Origin: Anthonomus grandis grandis
Lineage: Eukaryota > Arthropoda > Insecta > Coleoptera > Curculionidae
Direction: 5' to 3'
NCBI RefSeq assembly: GCF_022605725.1
Contig: NC_065551.1
Location: 9,548,001 to 9,612,000 of the forward strand
Length of the DNA stretch: 64,000 nucleotides
The translations under genes were made by a program, and so were the position numbers. The notes under the pieces were generated by a model, which saw only the letters and a program-made list of their open reading frames with translations, was not told the DNA's origin and did no database searches. Within the stretch, counting starts at the first letter, position 1. The number at the start of each line of letters is the position of its first letter. This document shows positions 32,615 through 44,777 of this stretch, one piece after another.

Positions 32615-33429
32615 ACAACCATAGTTAAAATTTTAGTCATGACATAGCACGTTTCTTTATTGTGTATTTTGTAGTTACTCGAAATCATTATAATGTTTCG
32701 AGTAACAGTACATTGTTAAGGAATTTTCTAGAATGTTACATTTGTATAGTAAGTTTTACTTATAAGCTTTAAAAAGAGTATGTTTCAAATATTTTTGAAA
32801 TTATCGCGTTTTTAAACTTAAATTTTGTTTTTTGAAAGTTTTGACAAATATAACTTCGTTTTTCCCTTGGGGTCTTCAACTAATAAACCTAACCTAGATA
32901 TTTTCAGATATTTTTTCGCTTAATCTCGCCGTCCATCGCGATAAGCTCGTGGTCTCATTTTACATGCTCTCAACTAGCTTTGTTCGCGCTGACAGTCCTG
33001 AACAAGTTCGGTTGTAATTATTAAGTTTTCCTAAAATAACTGCATTTGAAGTTTGAAGGTAGTTATGAAGTGCAGTGTTTTTGGAAATCAGGCAATACAA
33101 GCAGTAAACTGATAAAATAGCATCATCTTTAGGTGAAAACCTTATAAAAAAAATCTTAATAATATTGGTAAATCGTGTTGGCTCTTTATTTGATATTTTA
33201 GAGAATTTTATACAATTACATAATAATATTAATATATATTTCTTGCAAATCAAATCGCTTTATATAGAACTTAAGGATCTGATCATGCAACTTTGGATTA
33301 GATTTCGCACATATATTCAAATATATTCAGAAATTTTATCAAGTGATTTAGCTATGATACAACAAAGTAATTCAACTGAACCTTAATCTACAGAAGTTGA
33401 AGCTTATTTCTTTATTAATTGAAAATAAT
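32615..33429. other. Spacer with a short perfect hairpin
   Basis: No coding signal was found; the minus-strand frame 32960-33253 is AT-biased without motifs. An 11 bp perfect inverted repeat (gttactcgaaa / tttcgagtaac) spans about 32672-32706. Confidence 0.4.
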
Positions 33430-34460
33430 CATTCAAAGAATTTCAGCAGTTTTATACTAAATACATGGTCTCTAAGAAATAAGATGAGATTCATCTATTA
33501 CTTGATTCATATGATTTTTCTGATATTATATTATTAATCGAGTACTTATTAAAGCCTAATGAATGGTTTTTAATATCTAGTTATGTTCGAATTTTTGATC
33601 GTTAACACTTCATATATGAAAGAACTTCTATTTTAGTAAAACAAATTCTTGAAACTTTTTTCTGTAAAATTAATATGTTTGATACTTTTTAGTTATAATA
33701 AAAGTGTACAGTCAATTAGATATAGAATAGATAAAAATAGAAGATCATGGATCCCAACAGACCTCAGAATTTTAACTAAAAATATCCATTATACGACTAA
33801 GTTGTGCAGATCCACTACTAATGAATACATTATTTTTTATCATCAGGAATACCGTAGTCTATAAAGAAAGATAATTAAAGTTAGTTTAAAATAAAGTACC
33901 AAATGCTAAATATTATAGTGGCCGGTTAAATGTGCCATCAAATAGACAAAAAGAGCGTTGATAAACTAATAATAATTTTAGGCATTCTCATAAAAAAGAA
34001 TTAGAACCAGAGGTAAGACCAAATATTTCAAATAATGATAATAATTATAATATTTCTCTTTTCTTGCTCGAGGATGTAAGTAGTAATATGCATCCTTGCA
34101 TTATATTTAGCAAATGTTTTTTTTATACTGTTGATCTCACTGAAATTGAAAATGCAACAAAAAGCTTAAAAAACCATAAATCATTTATAGCTGATGAAAT
34201 ATTTTAAAAGTTAGTACGCTGTTTGCCTGACTTAGCATTAAATGCCTTAGTCTCTACCATAAAGAAATCTTTTTAAAAGAGGCGGTGGTTCTCTCTTTTC
34301 ACAAGGTTGGGTATTAAAATGAGCCTTATGATTTCTGTCTTGTGGCTATTTAATCTAGCCTTTTCAAAATAGTTAAAAAACTTGCAAAAGGCAGAATTTT
34401 GTCGTTTTCACAATATAACAGTATTTTTCCGCGAAAGATATTCATTACGTTTTCATTTCG
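33430..34460 (+). pseudogene. Decayed CR1-like LINE
   Basis: An eroded copy of the LINE family at 48.9-51.5 kb. Matching blocks are ILNTWSLRNKM (endonuclease start, about 33450), YHQEYRSL then KIIK (about 33838-33880), DLTEIENATKSLKNHKS with LNALVSTI (34130-34265), and IVKKLAKGRI (34370-34400). Stops and indels fill every frame, and the catalytic RT half is missing. Confidence 0.65.
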
Positions 34461-35663
34461 TTACAAAATTAATTACGCTTTAAACGGGATCTGGGGAATC
34501 CTACCTTTTGTCTATCTGCTTAAGATCCTATTGATTAAGATTTTATTTGGTTAAGATATTTAAAAATTACATTGTTATAATTAATGGGTCACTAAGATAC
34601 AAGAACAGTTACAAAATAATTATCATATTGTCGTAATAATGTAAGTCCATGTTTGGTCCCATTCTCATGCATTTTAACTCGTTTTAACCTTGTCTGAGGC
34701 ACTAGATCTGTAAGATGTATTGACGGAACCCCTTAATTTGTTTATTCTTGATGATGGATATGTTATATGTCCGAAACATGTAGGATTAATATTTTTTAAA
34801 TAAATTTGGTGGAGGATGACCGAAGTATCTTTAGTTACCCATTGATCTATTAACTCCACTGTAAGAATGGTATATTTCTTCAATTGTTATAATTTTTGTT
34901 TAAACTTTATGTATGAGACTGCTGGCTAAGACACCCACTATAATTTATGTTGCCTTCGCTTTTAAATAAAATTTTTCATTAAAACACTATCAATATTATC
35001 ACCACTTTTAAATCTTTTATGGTCTACAATATGTTGTGCATGGAGAAGATTTCATGGCAAATGACTTGGACAACCAGTTTAGTAAAGCTGACGCCAGTGG
35101 CGCCGCCGATTAAATTATTCCAATTTTGCCAGTACCTATATTTTTATTTCTGGATACTCTATAGTTTGCTTTTTCATGCCCTATGAGTTATGGTTAGGCC
35201 TATAGGGACTAAACCCATAAAGCATAGAGAGAATTCTTTCGATTCGGTCTTGCGCCCAGGTATCTTTTGGACTACTAGAGAAGTAGTCCTGCGACACATC
35301 TGGAGGTCTTTTCAGCTCCTGCTTCCGACTCAAGTGAATCATAAAACTATTCTATCATCATCTCTCTCCGCCAACATCTTTAAATTGAAATTAATATTTA
35401 AAACTAATTATCACTAATGTTTCTATAAATCGGAACACATATTTTTGGAAGCAGGATGTTTCTTAGTGGTTGGATGCCCTCTCGGAACTTCGTAAGTAGG
35501 TTTCACCATTTATAATATTTTAGTTGGTGTTGCGTATTTCTATTAAGAAATCTCTCGTAGAACTCCTTATTTATGGAGACCAAACGCCGTCTATGACCCA
35601 TTAGTAATAACTATATAAATCTTTGTTGGTTTTTCAAATCTTAAAACTTTTACATACATTAAC
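34461..35663. other. Spacer with a hammerhead-like motif, otherwise unassigned
   Basis: AT-rich sequence after the dead LINE. Apart from the ribozyme-like motif at 34744-34787, no gene, inverted repeat or domain was recognised. Confidence 0.35.
34744..34787 (+). ncRNA. Hammerhead ribozyme-like motif A
   Basis: The core reads (C)UUGAUGA at 34747-34754. A stem-II hairpin follows at 34756-34772 (six pairs including one G-U, five-base loop), then GAAA (34773-34776). A two-pair stem III, AC/GU, comes next, then a UA cleavage dinucleotide (34781-34782). The bases after it (GGAU) can pair with AUUC before the core, giving a four-pair stem I. Departures: the first core C is U, and one extra U lies between the core and stem II. 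Very short stem III is known for hammerheads in Penelope-like retroelements. No Penelope RT is visible here. Confidence 0.4.
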
Positions 35664-36364
35664 ATATACAGGGTGTTATAGTAGCGTTAGTTGTAGGTTT
35701 CTTGGTTTATTATTATTTTCGGCATATTTGTTTGAAAATAAAATATAAAAAAAATAAATAAATATCATTTACTTTGGTTATGACAAGACAAAAAAGTCGT
35801 AATATTTCTTTTTTTATTTAGTACTTATTCTAATTTACATAAATATTTATCATCTTAGGTATTAATTTTATTTTACTTCGGCAATACGCATTGCTGAAAA
35901 TCTAGTAAATTTAAGTAAATCACATATTATGAGAACCTAAAAGTGCGATTATTTTGAATTAAGTTGCTCCTAGCGACTCTAATAAGGTATAAATTTTTTA
36001 TGTAATAATAAAAAAGGAAATTAGTTTGGTACACTTCAAACCAATATACGGAGCTGCATTAAGGGATTTAAAAAAGTAAAAACTAACGCAACGAGCGCCC
36101 TCTGCCGAAAATATGAAAACTGTATATGAAATCTTATTTTTTCTTTTTAAAAGACTTGTATATTCTAAATTTCATGTCAGAATGTCATTTGGTTCAGGAG
36201 AAAATCCCATGAAAAAAAACGATAAATCAAATAATACTGTGACACCCTGTATTTCAGTTACTATTAAAGTTAGAAGAAGGCAAGTTGACCTTAATCACGT
36301 TATTTTGACGTAAGGAATCTACTGTTGTTCTATGTTCTATTACTTTCGGGACACCCTGTATATT
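35664..36364. mobile_element. Candidate MITE with TACAGGGTGT ends
   Basis: Terminal inverted motifs atatacagggtgt at 35664-35676 and its complement at 36351-36363 bound about 700 bp of non-coding sequence, including a second inward 'acaccctgta' at 36242. The motif matches the ends of the mariner-like elements in this window, so I infer a non-autonomous derivative or two adjacent ones. Confidence 0.5.
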
Positions 36365-36420
36365 TTTCCAGGTAAATTCCATTGATCCATTGTGTTTTCT
36401 CACCAAATGCTTAATATTAC

Positions 36421-36599
36421 CTTTTATAAACACTCCATTTAAATGGATTTAATGTGTTTTCCTCTTGAGTGAGTAAGTATGACTGAGACAACTGATCCCA
36501 CAGAAAACCCACGAAGCCGCCTGATTTGCTCTTGCTGTTTAAAACTTTAAAATCATAACTGTCTAACAAACTCAACTCCCTAGAAATATCCCCTGTAAA
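36421..36599 (-). other. Orphan open frame, possible host exon
   Basis: The minus strand is open for about 60 codons without Met and includes GGFVGFLWDQLSQSYLL and NPFKWSVYK. It ends at AAAG/GTAATA, which could be a splice donor (36421/36420), and a cag acceptor-like site lies just upstream (about 36610). The residue composition looks like ordinary protein rather than transposon. I do not recognise the family. Confidence 0.25.
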
Positions 36600-36609
36600 C
36601 CAGGTAGTC

Positions 36610-37435
36610 CTGCTGGACTATCTCGGACAAAACAAGATGACGCCCAAATCTTTTTCATGTTTTCTTATCTTGGGATAGGACATTTAATAAAAACAAAGTT
36701 TTAGTTTATTTGAGTAATCTTAATATATATATTTTTTGATACATTGGATATTGCTACCTTTTCTCTAGGGTTATTTTAAAACACATAGCGTATATAAAGG
36801 GATATGATGATAATTAGGAGTGTAGTTTCATTGACTTGTGCTAATTGTTTTTTAGTGATTATTAAAAAAAAAAAGATAACTAACTTTTAAATAGTTTTGT
36901 CTTTCTAATTTATTTTTAATTATGAGTTTGGCGGCGGGTAATGTTTATGGCAAGTTATATGGCAATATTTCATTTAAAACATAAGCATTTCAGTGCATAA
37001 CATACTGGTGGTGTAAGGCGATATCTATTTTTATGTTAAATATTTAGAAATACTGTTATTAATTGTTATAAACTTATGAATGCGACATAATTTTTTTTCT
37101 CTTCATTCTTTATCTCCGGATGATGGCATGAGCCAATTTAGTTTTAAGGGGGAGAAGATTGTTAGTCTGGGTTTTACCGTATGATATAAACCTTTTTATT
37201 CACCATTTATATAAACCTTTTACTGGACAGTATAGAGACAAAATATGTAGGCACTATAGCATTGAATAGTTACATATTATAGCATTCATGATATTGGCAA
37301 TAATTTTTTTGGATCTTACAAGAAATAATTTTAATAATTTTTTCTATAAACTTTAAACACTTAATTGTAGGAAGGAAATATATTTTTTTATATAAGTGGA
37401 ATGATATGACATATTAGCTCTTTTTATATATATGT
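36610..37435. other. AT-rich spacer, nothing recognised
   Basis: No domains or clear repeats were found apart from short near-duplicates such as 'tataaaccttttta' (37185-37220). Confidence 0.35.
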
Positions 37436-37710
37436 ATTATAAAAACACGGTTTTTATATAGTTTATAATGATATATTATATTTTATTTAAAAGTTTTTAT
37501 TTTATAATGTAGGGATACAAAAGTCAACTTAACTCTCTAAACGAGAACGGTCAAATTAATAATAATATCTAACACGTAAGCGATCTCACACATAAACCTA
37601 AATCTGCTTAAATAATACTTATTCTTTACTATGGATCAGCACAATATTGTTTATTATTATTCATACCGGCGGCAATGGAACAGCCGATGATGTCACGCAC
37701 ATCAAACTTA
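37436..37710 (-). repeat. 3' LTR of the gypsy element
   Basis: Direct repeat of 40120-40402, starting (plus strand) attataaaaacacggttttt and ending catcaaactta. Confidence 0.85.
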
Positions 37711-39111
37711 TAAGTCTACAATTAAAATGTCGTCTATGTAAACAAGAATGTTATTAATTTCTAAACTGGTAATAATTTTATTTATGATACGTTGAAAGAC
37801 AGAAGGCGAGTTTGTTAGACCGAAAGGAGTTCGTAAATACTCATAATGACCCTCGGTAGTTATAAATGCGGTTTTGGGTATCGACTCGAGTGCAATAGGA
37901 ATTTGATGAAAACCTTGATTGCAGTCTAAGCTCGTAAAATATTTTTTATTAGATAAACAATTTAACTGTTCTTCGATATTCGGCATAGGATAAACATCTT
38001 TTAATGTTTGTTTATTTAATGCACGGTAATCAACACACAAGCGGTAATCGCCGTCTTTTTTACGAATTCAAACTACAGGGCTTGCAAATTCTGAACTTGA
38101 TTCACGAATTATTCCGGCTTCTAATAAATCTTTAATTTTGTCTCGCAAAACTTCTCTTTCTTTAAAAGGCAATCTATATGACTTATAACATACGGGCTTT
38201 GGGTCTTTTAAAATTATAGACATTTCAACATCTTTTACCACTCCCAATTGCTTGGTAGTGTTTGCAAAACAATGTTGTCTCCTCAATAAAATTTCTTGTA
38301 ACTTATTTACTGTTTCTGACTCTAGCGACTGATCAATAAAATTTCATTCAAATTCAAAGAAAAATTAGTTTTTGAGTGACTCGCCGAAAAAGAAATTTTT
38401 TCTTGGCCGTCCACTTCTAAACACTCCTCTGCACGTGCCAACAGCTGACCCTTTCTAAAAGCTACCGCTTGGCGACCCATGTTGGAAATAAGTAACTTTG
38501 ATATTGGTGTTGAATGAATGCCAGCAGGAGTTTGAACAATCGATTCACCTAACACGCCCAAGGGATAACATTGTGCTTCCTGGTAAACACTTTTTCCATC
38601 CGGAAGCCCGACACCACAATAGACACCACTTTTGTGCAACCCGCGTTTATTGTTACATCTTCACTCAGTAACAATTTTGGCCGTTGTTTCGTTTCGTCCA
38701 AAGTAATGTTTTCCAAAAAAGTTCACAAGTCGTCGACGAATTGAGGAGTATCTTTCTGAATCACTAACGATATTCCTTTTTTATTAATCACTGGTTGCCC
38801 GATAAGAAAGTCAAAGCCATTAAGAAAGATTTCCGAAATTACGGCACATGTCTCAATTGTGAGTCCATCGATAACCACCGAAAAATTTGCAACGGTATCG
38901 CAATACACATGCTCCGAAACCCTTTGCCTCCGAAACCCTTTAGAACATTATTTTCCTTGGTAATGGAAAGATTAAGTTTCGAGGCAATTTCAGCAGTTAT
39001 GACATTAACTTCACTTCCCGTATCGATGAAACCAATTACGTTAATTGTGCCGATTTTACATTGTTTTTTGTAGACATCGGAAATTTTTGGACATTTTAAT
39101 ACAGTTTTCAC
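37711..39111 (-). pseudogene. Gypsy protease and partial RT
   Basis: Protease reads IGFIDTGSEVNVIT (DTG active site, about 39030-38990) and resumes after a frame change with FDFLIGQPVI (about 38815). A spacer domain follows (38322-38639), then the RT approach: LEAGIIRESSSEFASPVV, DYRLCVDYRALNKQTLKD (motif A side), CNQGFHQIPI, PFGLTNSPSVFQRI and LVYIDDILIVDL. The RT is cut three residues after YIDD-IL by the LTR boundary at 37710. Stops or frameshifts lie at about 38839, 38723, 38322 and 38068. No RNase H or integrase is encoded. Confidence 0.8.
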
Positions 39112-39138
39112 ATTTTTAGGAGGTTCTTTTTGGTTACC

Positions 39139-40011
39139 TTAATCATTGCGAAATCGGCACTCTGAACTTAAATGTCCTTTGCGGTTACAAGTGAAACAAC
39201 GCGCACTCGGTCGTCGACAATCACGCGAATAATGCCCACTTTTCCCGCAATTATAGCAACGAATGCTGTTATATGGTGTGAACTGACTTTTTAGCTTGTG
39301 TGGATTCTGCAGCTCGAGAGAAAGTCGGGGCACTTTGGCATGGCTAGAGGCAGGAGTTTGATAGTTATCCATGGGTGCTATGAAGCCTGCATACAATTCA
39401 TCTGGGGTTGTACATTGAAAAGCCCGTGCATTAGCTTGCAATTTTATAGGTAGCCCCCTAATAACACAAGAAATAATGTCATCATTTTCCAAATGACACT
39501 GTTGAGCTAAGGAAAATTTTGCGTGATAATAGTGCGTCATCGACTCATCGGACAGTTTTCGACGAGCTACAAGTTCTTCCAGAAGTATGGCATAATCTGT
39601 GTGCCGTGGAAAAGCTTGTGTAAGTGCTGTTTTCCATTCACTCCAAGTTTTGTCGTAATCTTCCAGGCGATTGTACCAATCTCTGGCAGAACCAGCTAAT
39701 TTATTTTGTAAGTAGCAAGACTTTTCGTATTCGATCCACTTATGCAAAGTTCCCAGCTGTTCAATTTTTTGTAACCAGGAGGCTACTGTAAGTGTTTTCT
39801 GGTCTGGGTCAAAACGAGGTAAAATATCGCTTGTCACGAGCGTTGGAGCTGACCTAGATGTAGATGCGGCCGCCTCAAAACCTTGACCACCAACGGATAA
39901 AGTTTCCGTTGAGCGTCGAATTGCCTCATTAATTCGCTGTGAAATCTGCTCTTTCAAAAGACGCTGATACAGCATTTCCGGCGGCTTTTCATGTTCTTGT
40001 TCCAAAAACAT
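39139..40011 (-). CDS. Gypsy Gag, intact 290-residue frame
   Basis: Uninterrupted Gag of a Ty3/gypsy element. A capsid-like region (LPRFDPDQKTLTVASWLQKI, KLAGSARDWYNRLED, TDYAILLEELVARRKL) is followed by two CCHC zinc knuckles near the C-terminus, CYNCGKSGHYSRDC and CFTCNRKGHLSSEC. Its role would be particle assembly and RNA packaging in the cytoplasm. The Met at 40011 lies about 110 bp inside the 5' LTR, a normal leader length. This is the only full-length retroelement protein in the window, although its own pol is dead. Confidence 0.85.
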   Translation of the reverse strand: MFLEQEHEKPPEMLYQRLLKEQISQRINEAIRRSTETLSVGGQGFEAAASTSRSAPTLVTSDILPRFDPDQKTLTVASWLQKIEQLGTLHKWIEYEKSCYLQNKLAGSARDWYNRLEDYDKTWSEWKTALTQAFPRHTDYAILLEELVARRKLSDESMTHYYHAKFSLAQQCHLENDDIISCVIRGLPIKLQANARAFQCTTPDELYAGFIAPMDNYQTPASSHAKVPRLSLELQNPHKLKSQFTPYNSIRCYNCGKSGHYSRDCRRPSARCFTCNRKGHLSSECRFRND

Positions 40012-40119
40012 AATTGTTAATACGTCACACTACCACAAACAAAGAACAACAAAATAACACAACAAAACTACTAAAACGCGGTCTTTAAGGCGCACGAAAC
40101 GCGGTATCCCACTTCTGAT

Positions 40120-40402
40120 ATTATAAAAACACGGTTTTTATATAGTTTATAATGTTATGTTTATATATTATATTTTATTTAAAAGTTTTTATTTTATAAT
40201 GTAGGGATACAAAAGTCAACTTAACTCTCTGAACGAGAACGGTCGAATTAATAATAATATCTAACACGTTAGCGATCTCACACATAAACCTAACTCTGCT
40301 TAAATAACACTTATTCTTTACTATAGATCAGCACAATATTGTTTATTATTATTCATACCGGCGGCAATGGAACAGCCGATGATGTCACGCACATCAAACT
40401 TA
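40120..40402 (-). repeat. 5' LTR of the gypsy element
   Basis: Upstream LTR in the minus orientation; partner of 37436-37710. Confidence 0.85.
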
Positions 40403-41667
40403 GGCTCCTATTCCTGCTTATAACATATGCACATATATTTATTTATAATATAAGGGGTGTTTTAATTTAATTTTTGTAATGATTTTTTTTGCTGATGGGA
40501 AAGTCAGGGTCAACATTTGGTGCTACTAAAAGTTGACGAAAAGTGTCTTAAGTAATTTAATCAATCTTCATTTTTTTTTTGTTTTTAACCACTTAAACTT
40601 TTTTAATTAATTAAATTTTATTATAGAATTATACAGGGTGTACCTATACTACAATGTATGTTTATAAAAATATTATGTTTAAAATTTATTGAGGACATTA
40701 CTCAGGGATTTAGGGTTGATAACTATTTTATTTTCTTTTGATGCTGCAGGGTGAAACAATTAGTGCATCGAAGTGACTTCTTTTATACAAAATAGATTTT
40801 TACATTTTTTATATGTATTTTTTATTCTTCTTTTCCTTTTACTTTCCATATTTTTTTATTACTTATATACGGAATGTGCAAAAAATATAAAATTGCTCTA
40901 CAAAGTGGGTATTTGGCTGAAGTTGGATGATTTAGTGGCGCGAGACATTGCGGTTATCCAACTCAATCAATGGGTAGATAACTTTACAGTTAGCTGATAG
41001 TGGTAAAATAACGCTTAGTGCTCCTTTACCAGCATGGAGTATCTTCAACAAGTTAGGGTGAAGATACCCATATTAAGGCTCAACAAAAAAATATAAAAGA
41101 AATAAATTAATGGAAATTAAGGGAGAATAGAGAGATTGAATTTGATTTTTTTTTGATACAAAGCTTTTGCAATTTTTAATTTTGAGATGATCCTGGTTCT
41201 TAAGAAGTGGTGACAACACTTTAAGAAAGAAGAAAAGAAAAAAAATTCTATAGTAATTTTGTTTTGAACTTTCTTTTTTTTATAATTAATTTATTTATAT
41301 AATTATTTAATTTTTTTATAATTTCTCTTTTATTAAATTTAACATATTCTAGAGTGCTTGAATTTTTGAAGTTTACTTATCTACTTACATTTTATTTTCT
41401 AATTATTACGATTACAATTTTAAAGATTTTTTGGGAGTGGTTATAAAGGTATTTAAAGCTTACAGATAAAAACTCATAGAGAAAAATAAAATAGCACCGT
41501 CTTCCAAGCATGTAAAATCGGAAATTAAAATATCCCGCTTAATATCTACCCTACAAAACACGAAGAAAGTCGGGCCCAAACAACAGTTTCAAAATAAAAC
41601 GGAACGGGACAAAACGATATTAATAGCAACCGATACGATAACAATCTTAATACGCGAACTTAGAAGC
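40403..41667. other. AT-rich spacer with a solitary MITE-type end
   Basis: A single 'atacagggtgtacctata' occurs at about 40632. No coding frame carries a domain; the open frame 40773-40997 is a hydrophobic AT-driven stretch. Confidence 0.35.
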
Positions 41668-41676
41668 GGCCGGTCA

Positions 41677-41822
41677 GCGTATTACCATTCTTTACTATTA
41701 TACAGAGCAACTGTGCCCCGAAACGCAGTGAAGAATGGCTTAGCAAATACGCGTATGCTTGAATGTCATTATTTACTGCGATTCAGCACATCGCCCAAAT
41801 CGTAATACTCTGAATCGCAGTA
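41677..41822. repeat. MULE left terminal inverted repeat
   Basis: 146 bp, inverse of 54278-54423. Its inner end carries its own small palindrome, actgcgattcag … ctgaatcgcagt. Confidence 0.95.
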
Positions 41823-42675
41823 AAATTTGAAAGTAATATAGTCGCGGTATTTAAATACCAATTATAAACATAATATTAAATAAACACAAAATATTTGTTT
41901 TTAAGAAATGCGTATATTTGATACATCATTATTATAAAAAAAATATGAAATAAACACTAAAAGTCTAAATAAAAATAATTTTAGCATATTTTTTATAAGT
42001 TTAAGAGCTGTTTTCTCATGGGGTCCTTTGATTAAAAACTATATGTCACAGTTATAGATCGTAAGAAAATCAACTTTTTAAAACAACACGCTTATAGTAT
42101 ACAGACTGTCACAGATAAAATTTACAAGAGGACAAATAGCCCAAAAATTTAATTTTTCGGCAAAAAGTCATATTTTATAAAAATGTTTGCTTGCAAAACA
42201 AATATGATTCACAAAAAGAAAATTTAGTTTATTTGTACAGGGCTCGCAAAAACTTCAAAAACGTGATTTTTTTCCCGAATAAAGTACCATTATTTTTTGT
42301 TTTAAAGCAAAATGTCATAGAAAAATGTATTTAGAATAACACTTTCACTAAAATAATGTTATTTTAAAATTTTAAAGGCAGTGAACATTTTGGGAAAACA
42401 AGGAATATTGAATATGGAGAGGGAGCGTTTGAAGAGTAAATTATTAGATTTTATTCTTATTTGTTGCTATTTCAAGCTTCAGTAATATTATTTTATTTGT
42501 AAAATTACGTATTTATTAAACGTATTTATTTTACAAGCAAAATTTTTTTATCAAGAATGACTTCTTGCCGAGAAATGAAATTTTTGGTTCATTTCTGCTC
42601 TTTTAACCCTATCCGCCGAGGATAGTCTGTATATTATCTTGTTACGTTTAAAAATCTATAAATGTTATTTAAAAT

Positions 42676-44400
42676 TTAAAGGTTAATGTCTACCGTGTGA
42701 TTTAGCATTTGGGATATTTTCTGTGATAAAGAGTAATACGAGAATATACGAGAGTTTCGTTTACGTTTTTTAGTAATTGCCCCTTCCTGAGTTGAGGGTC
42801 TTCCCGACTGAACTCTCTTGGCTCCAGAAGTAAGGCCTGGTCTTTTTTTACGCCTGCTAATTGATCCAGGTTGCACTCCTATATTTGCGGAATATCGCGT
42901 TTTTCTAACGTTACAAAAAACGTTGCCAGTTGTGAAGGTGTTTTTATTTTATTTAGAGTCCCATTCAATTTTATAATTGAATTTGTTAAATCAACAGATC
43001 TATTTTCTGAAGCCATTTTTGTAAACCTTATGAAATTTAAATTTAGCTCTTCAATAGCGGACAAATGTTTCTTTTCAATAACTTCGCCATCTTTCGTTTG
43101 CGTAATGGTTATTGAAGATATCTCATGATGACTTTCTTCTTTATTGCTGTTATTATTTTTGATATCACATTCCTTAGAGCTAGCATCCATATTTTCAAAG
43201 AAATCTTCAGAAACGTCATATCCGAGACTTAGCTTAGCAAGTGTTTTTTTATCATTTGTAGTTAATAACGGAGCATTTTTAAAAACTATACCACATTTTT
43301 CTTGAACAGCACAAAGGTGTTTACAAAACTTACCGCTAGAGCCATAAGGACAGTCGCACATTGCTAAATCGATATCCACTGTGTATATTAAAGATTGGTC
43401 TGCATTACTACTTACTGAATACATGTATATATTCATTAATTTTTTCTATATTCATATTTTGAATTTTGCCACAAAATTTCATGTACAGAAAATTATTTTT
43501 CGTTGATCGATTATTGGCAAATAATAAGATGTGTATTTTATGGTATGACTCAAAAACATTGACTATAGAATCGACTAAGGCACACATATTAAATGCTTTG
43601 CATCGTTGTAAAACGATGTCTTTGAATCTGCTTATTGAAGATTCTACGAAATTGTTTGTGTTGTTCCCCCTCGTCATCACATTTTTTCTAAAACACAAGC
43701 ACCATTCTTCCTTTCGTAGCCAAAATTTGTTTACGTAAGTTTTTAGGTTATCATATTTCTGAACCATACTGTCATTCATAAATTCATTAAAATAGTCATT
43801 GGCCTCTTCAACTGTTAAAGCGTACATGATATGTTGAAACAACTTGATTACATATCTTCGGTTTTCTTTCAGAATGTTATTGTGGCTATCCCACAACCAA
43901 CGCCAGAAAGCCTGGCAAACATGAAAAATGCAAAGATATAGAATAGGTCTTTCATTTTCCGACGTAGAAAATACAGATAATAGAGCATTTCTTTCCGCTG
44001 CGCTATCGTCATAAATACTTGTGGATAAGGGGAATTACCAAAAGAGTCTTCTGGAAGAGTTTCTTTTAATAAATTGAATGCTAGGGAATAATTTGCTTCG
44101 GTTTGTGTGGTGTGTAAGATGCAAGCCAATGGTATAGCCCCAATTTTTGGAGCACTAAACATAAATGTAACGCACGTATTAGTCTGGTCGCAGGAACCAC
44201 TAGAGTCTACGAATACTACTTCACTGGAAAACCATTCTTTATGCGCACGTAGCATTATTGGAGTTAAAATGCGAACAATAAGTGGATTTTCTCTAATTGC
44301 TATTTTAGCCATTTCACTTTCCCTATATTGGACTTCTTTTGTAAAACGGTTAACACACTTAGCTCGTCACGTCCTCCAAAATTAGTGGATCTATAAAAAA
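42676..44400 (-). pseudogene. MULE transposase, catalytic and SWIM part
   Basis: This is the C-terminal two thirds of an insect MULE transposase. In order: PLIVRILTPIMLRAHK, VVFVDSSGSCDQTNTC (first catalytic Asp, about 44215), ILHTTQTEANYSLAFNLL, then the second-Asp box, broken by a one-base loss near 44009 (FMT / DSAAERNAL). CIFHVCQAFWRWLWD follows, with NTNNFVESSISRFKDIVLQR (about 43660-43600, candidate Glu). After a second frameshift near 43430 comes a SWIM zinc finger, CDCPYGSSGKFCKH (about 43360-43315). After a third near 42880 there is a basic, NLS-like tail (PGSISRRKKRPG, TKKRKRN). The three indels are the only breaks seen in this part, so inactivation may be fairly recent. The N-terminus lies at 52758-54106. 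Confidence 0.85.
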
Positions 44401-44434
44401 ATATGAATTCCCTTAAGTTTGATAATATTATATA

Positions 44435-44777
44435 TGTCGTAGTGGCTGCTAAACGTCAAGCCTTATCAAGCTTGGGTGGAATCGCGGAGAATGCCGAATG
44501 TATTCTTGGGGAAGTACCGAAGTGATGGAAGTGCTGCTTGCACACACGGGACTGAGGCAGTCACGATTTGGCATTACCGTCGAGATCACTACGTTTAGCA
44601 ATAAGCCAGTCTTTTTCTATCTTTGTATTTTTACAACTGTATTTTGTTTATTTGGAATAATTATTATTCGTGGATAGTTAGTTTGTGACTTTATAGTAGA
44701 TACTTAGTTAATAAAGTTTTGTGCAAAGACAATGTGTTTCGATTATGGCTGACAAACCCTCAGAGAGTCCTCCGACA
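44435..44777 (+). repeat. 5' LTR of the nested gypsy element
   Basis: 343 bp. Relative to the 3' copy it has about 24 extra bases near 44678-44715 and scattered substitutions. It contains the first codons of gag (ATG at 44743). Confidence 0.9.

Larger units (their letters stand above)
37436..40402 (-). mobile_element. Ty3/gypsy retrotransposon with truncated pol
   Basis: Direct LTRs (37436-37710 and 40120-40402) enclose gag, protease and the first half of RT on the minus strand. RNase H and integrase are absent; the RT frame runs straight into the 3' LTR just after its YIDD box. A primer-binding candidate (tatcagaagtgggataccgc on the minus strand, about 40100-40120) lies next to the 5' LTR. 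The LTRs differ by a few substitutions and one 8 bp indel. No target duplication was evident. Confidence 0.85.
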
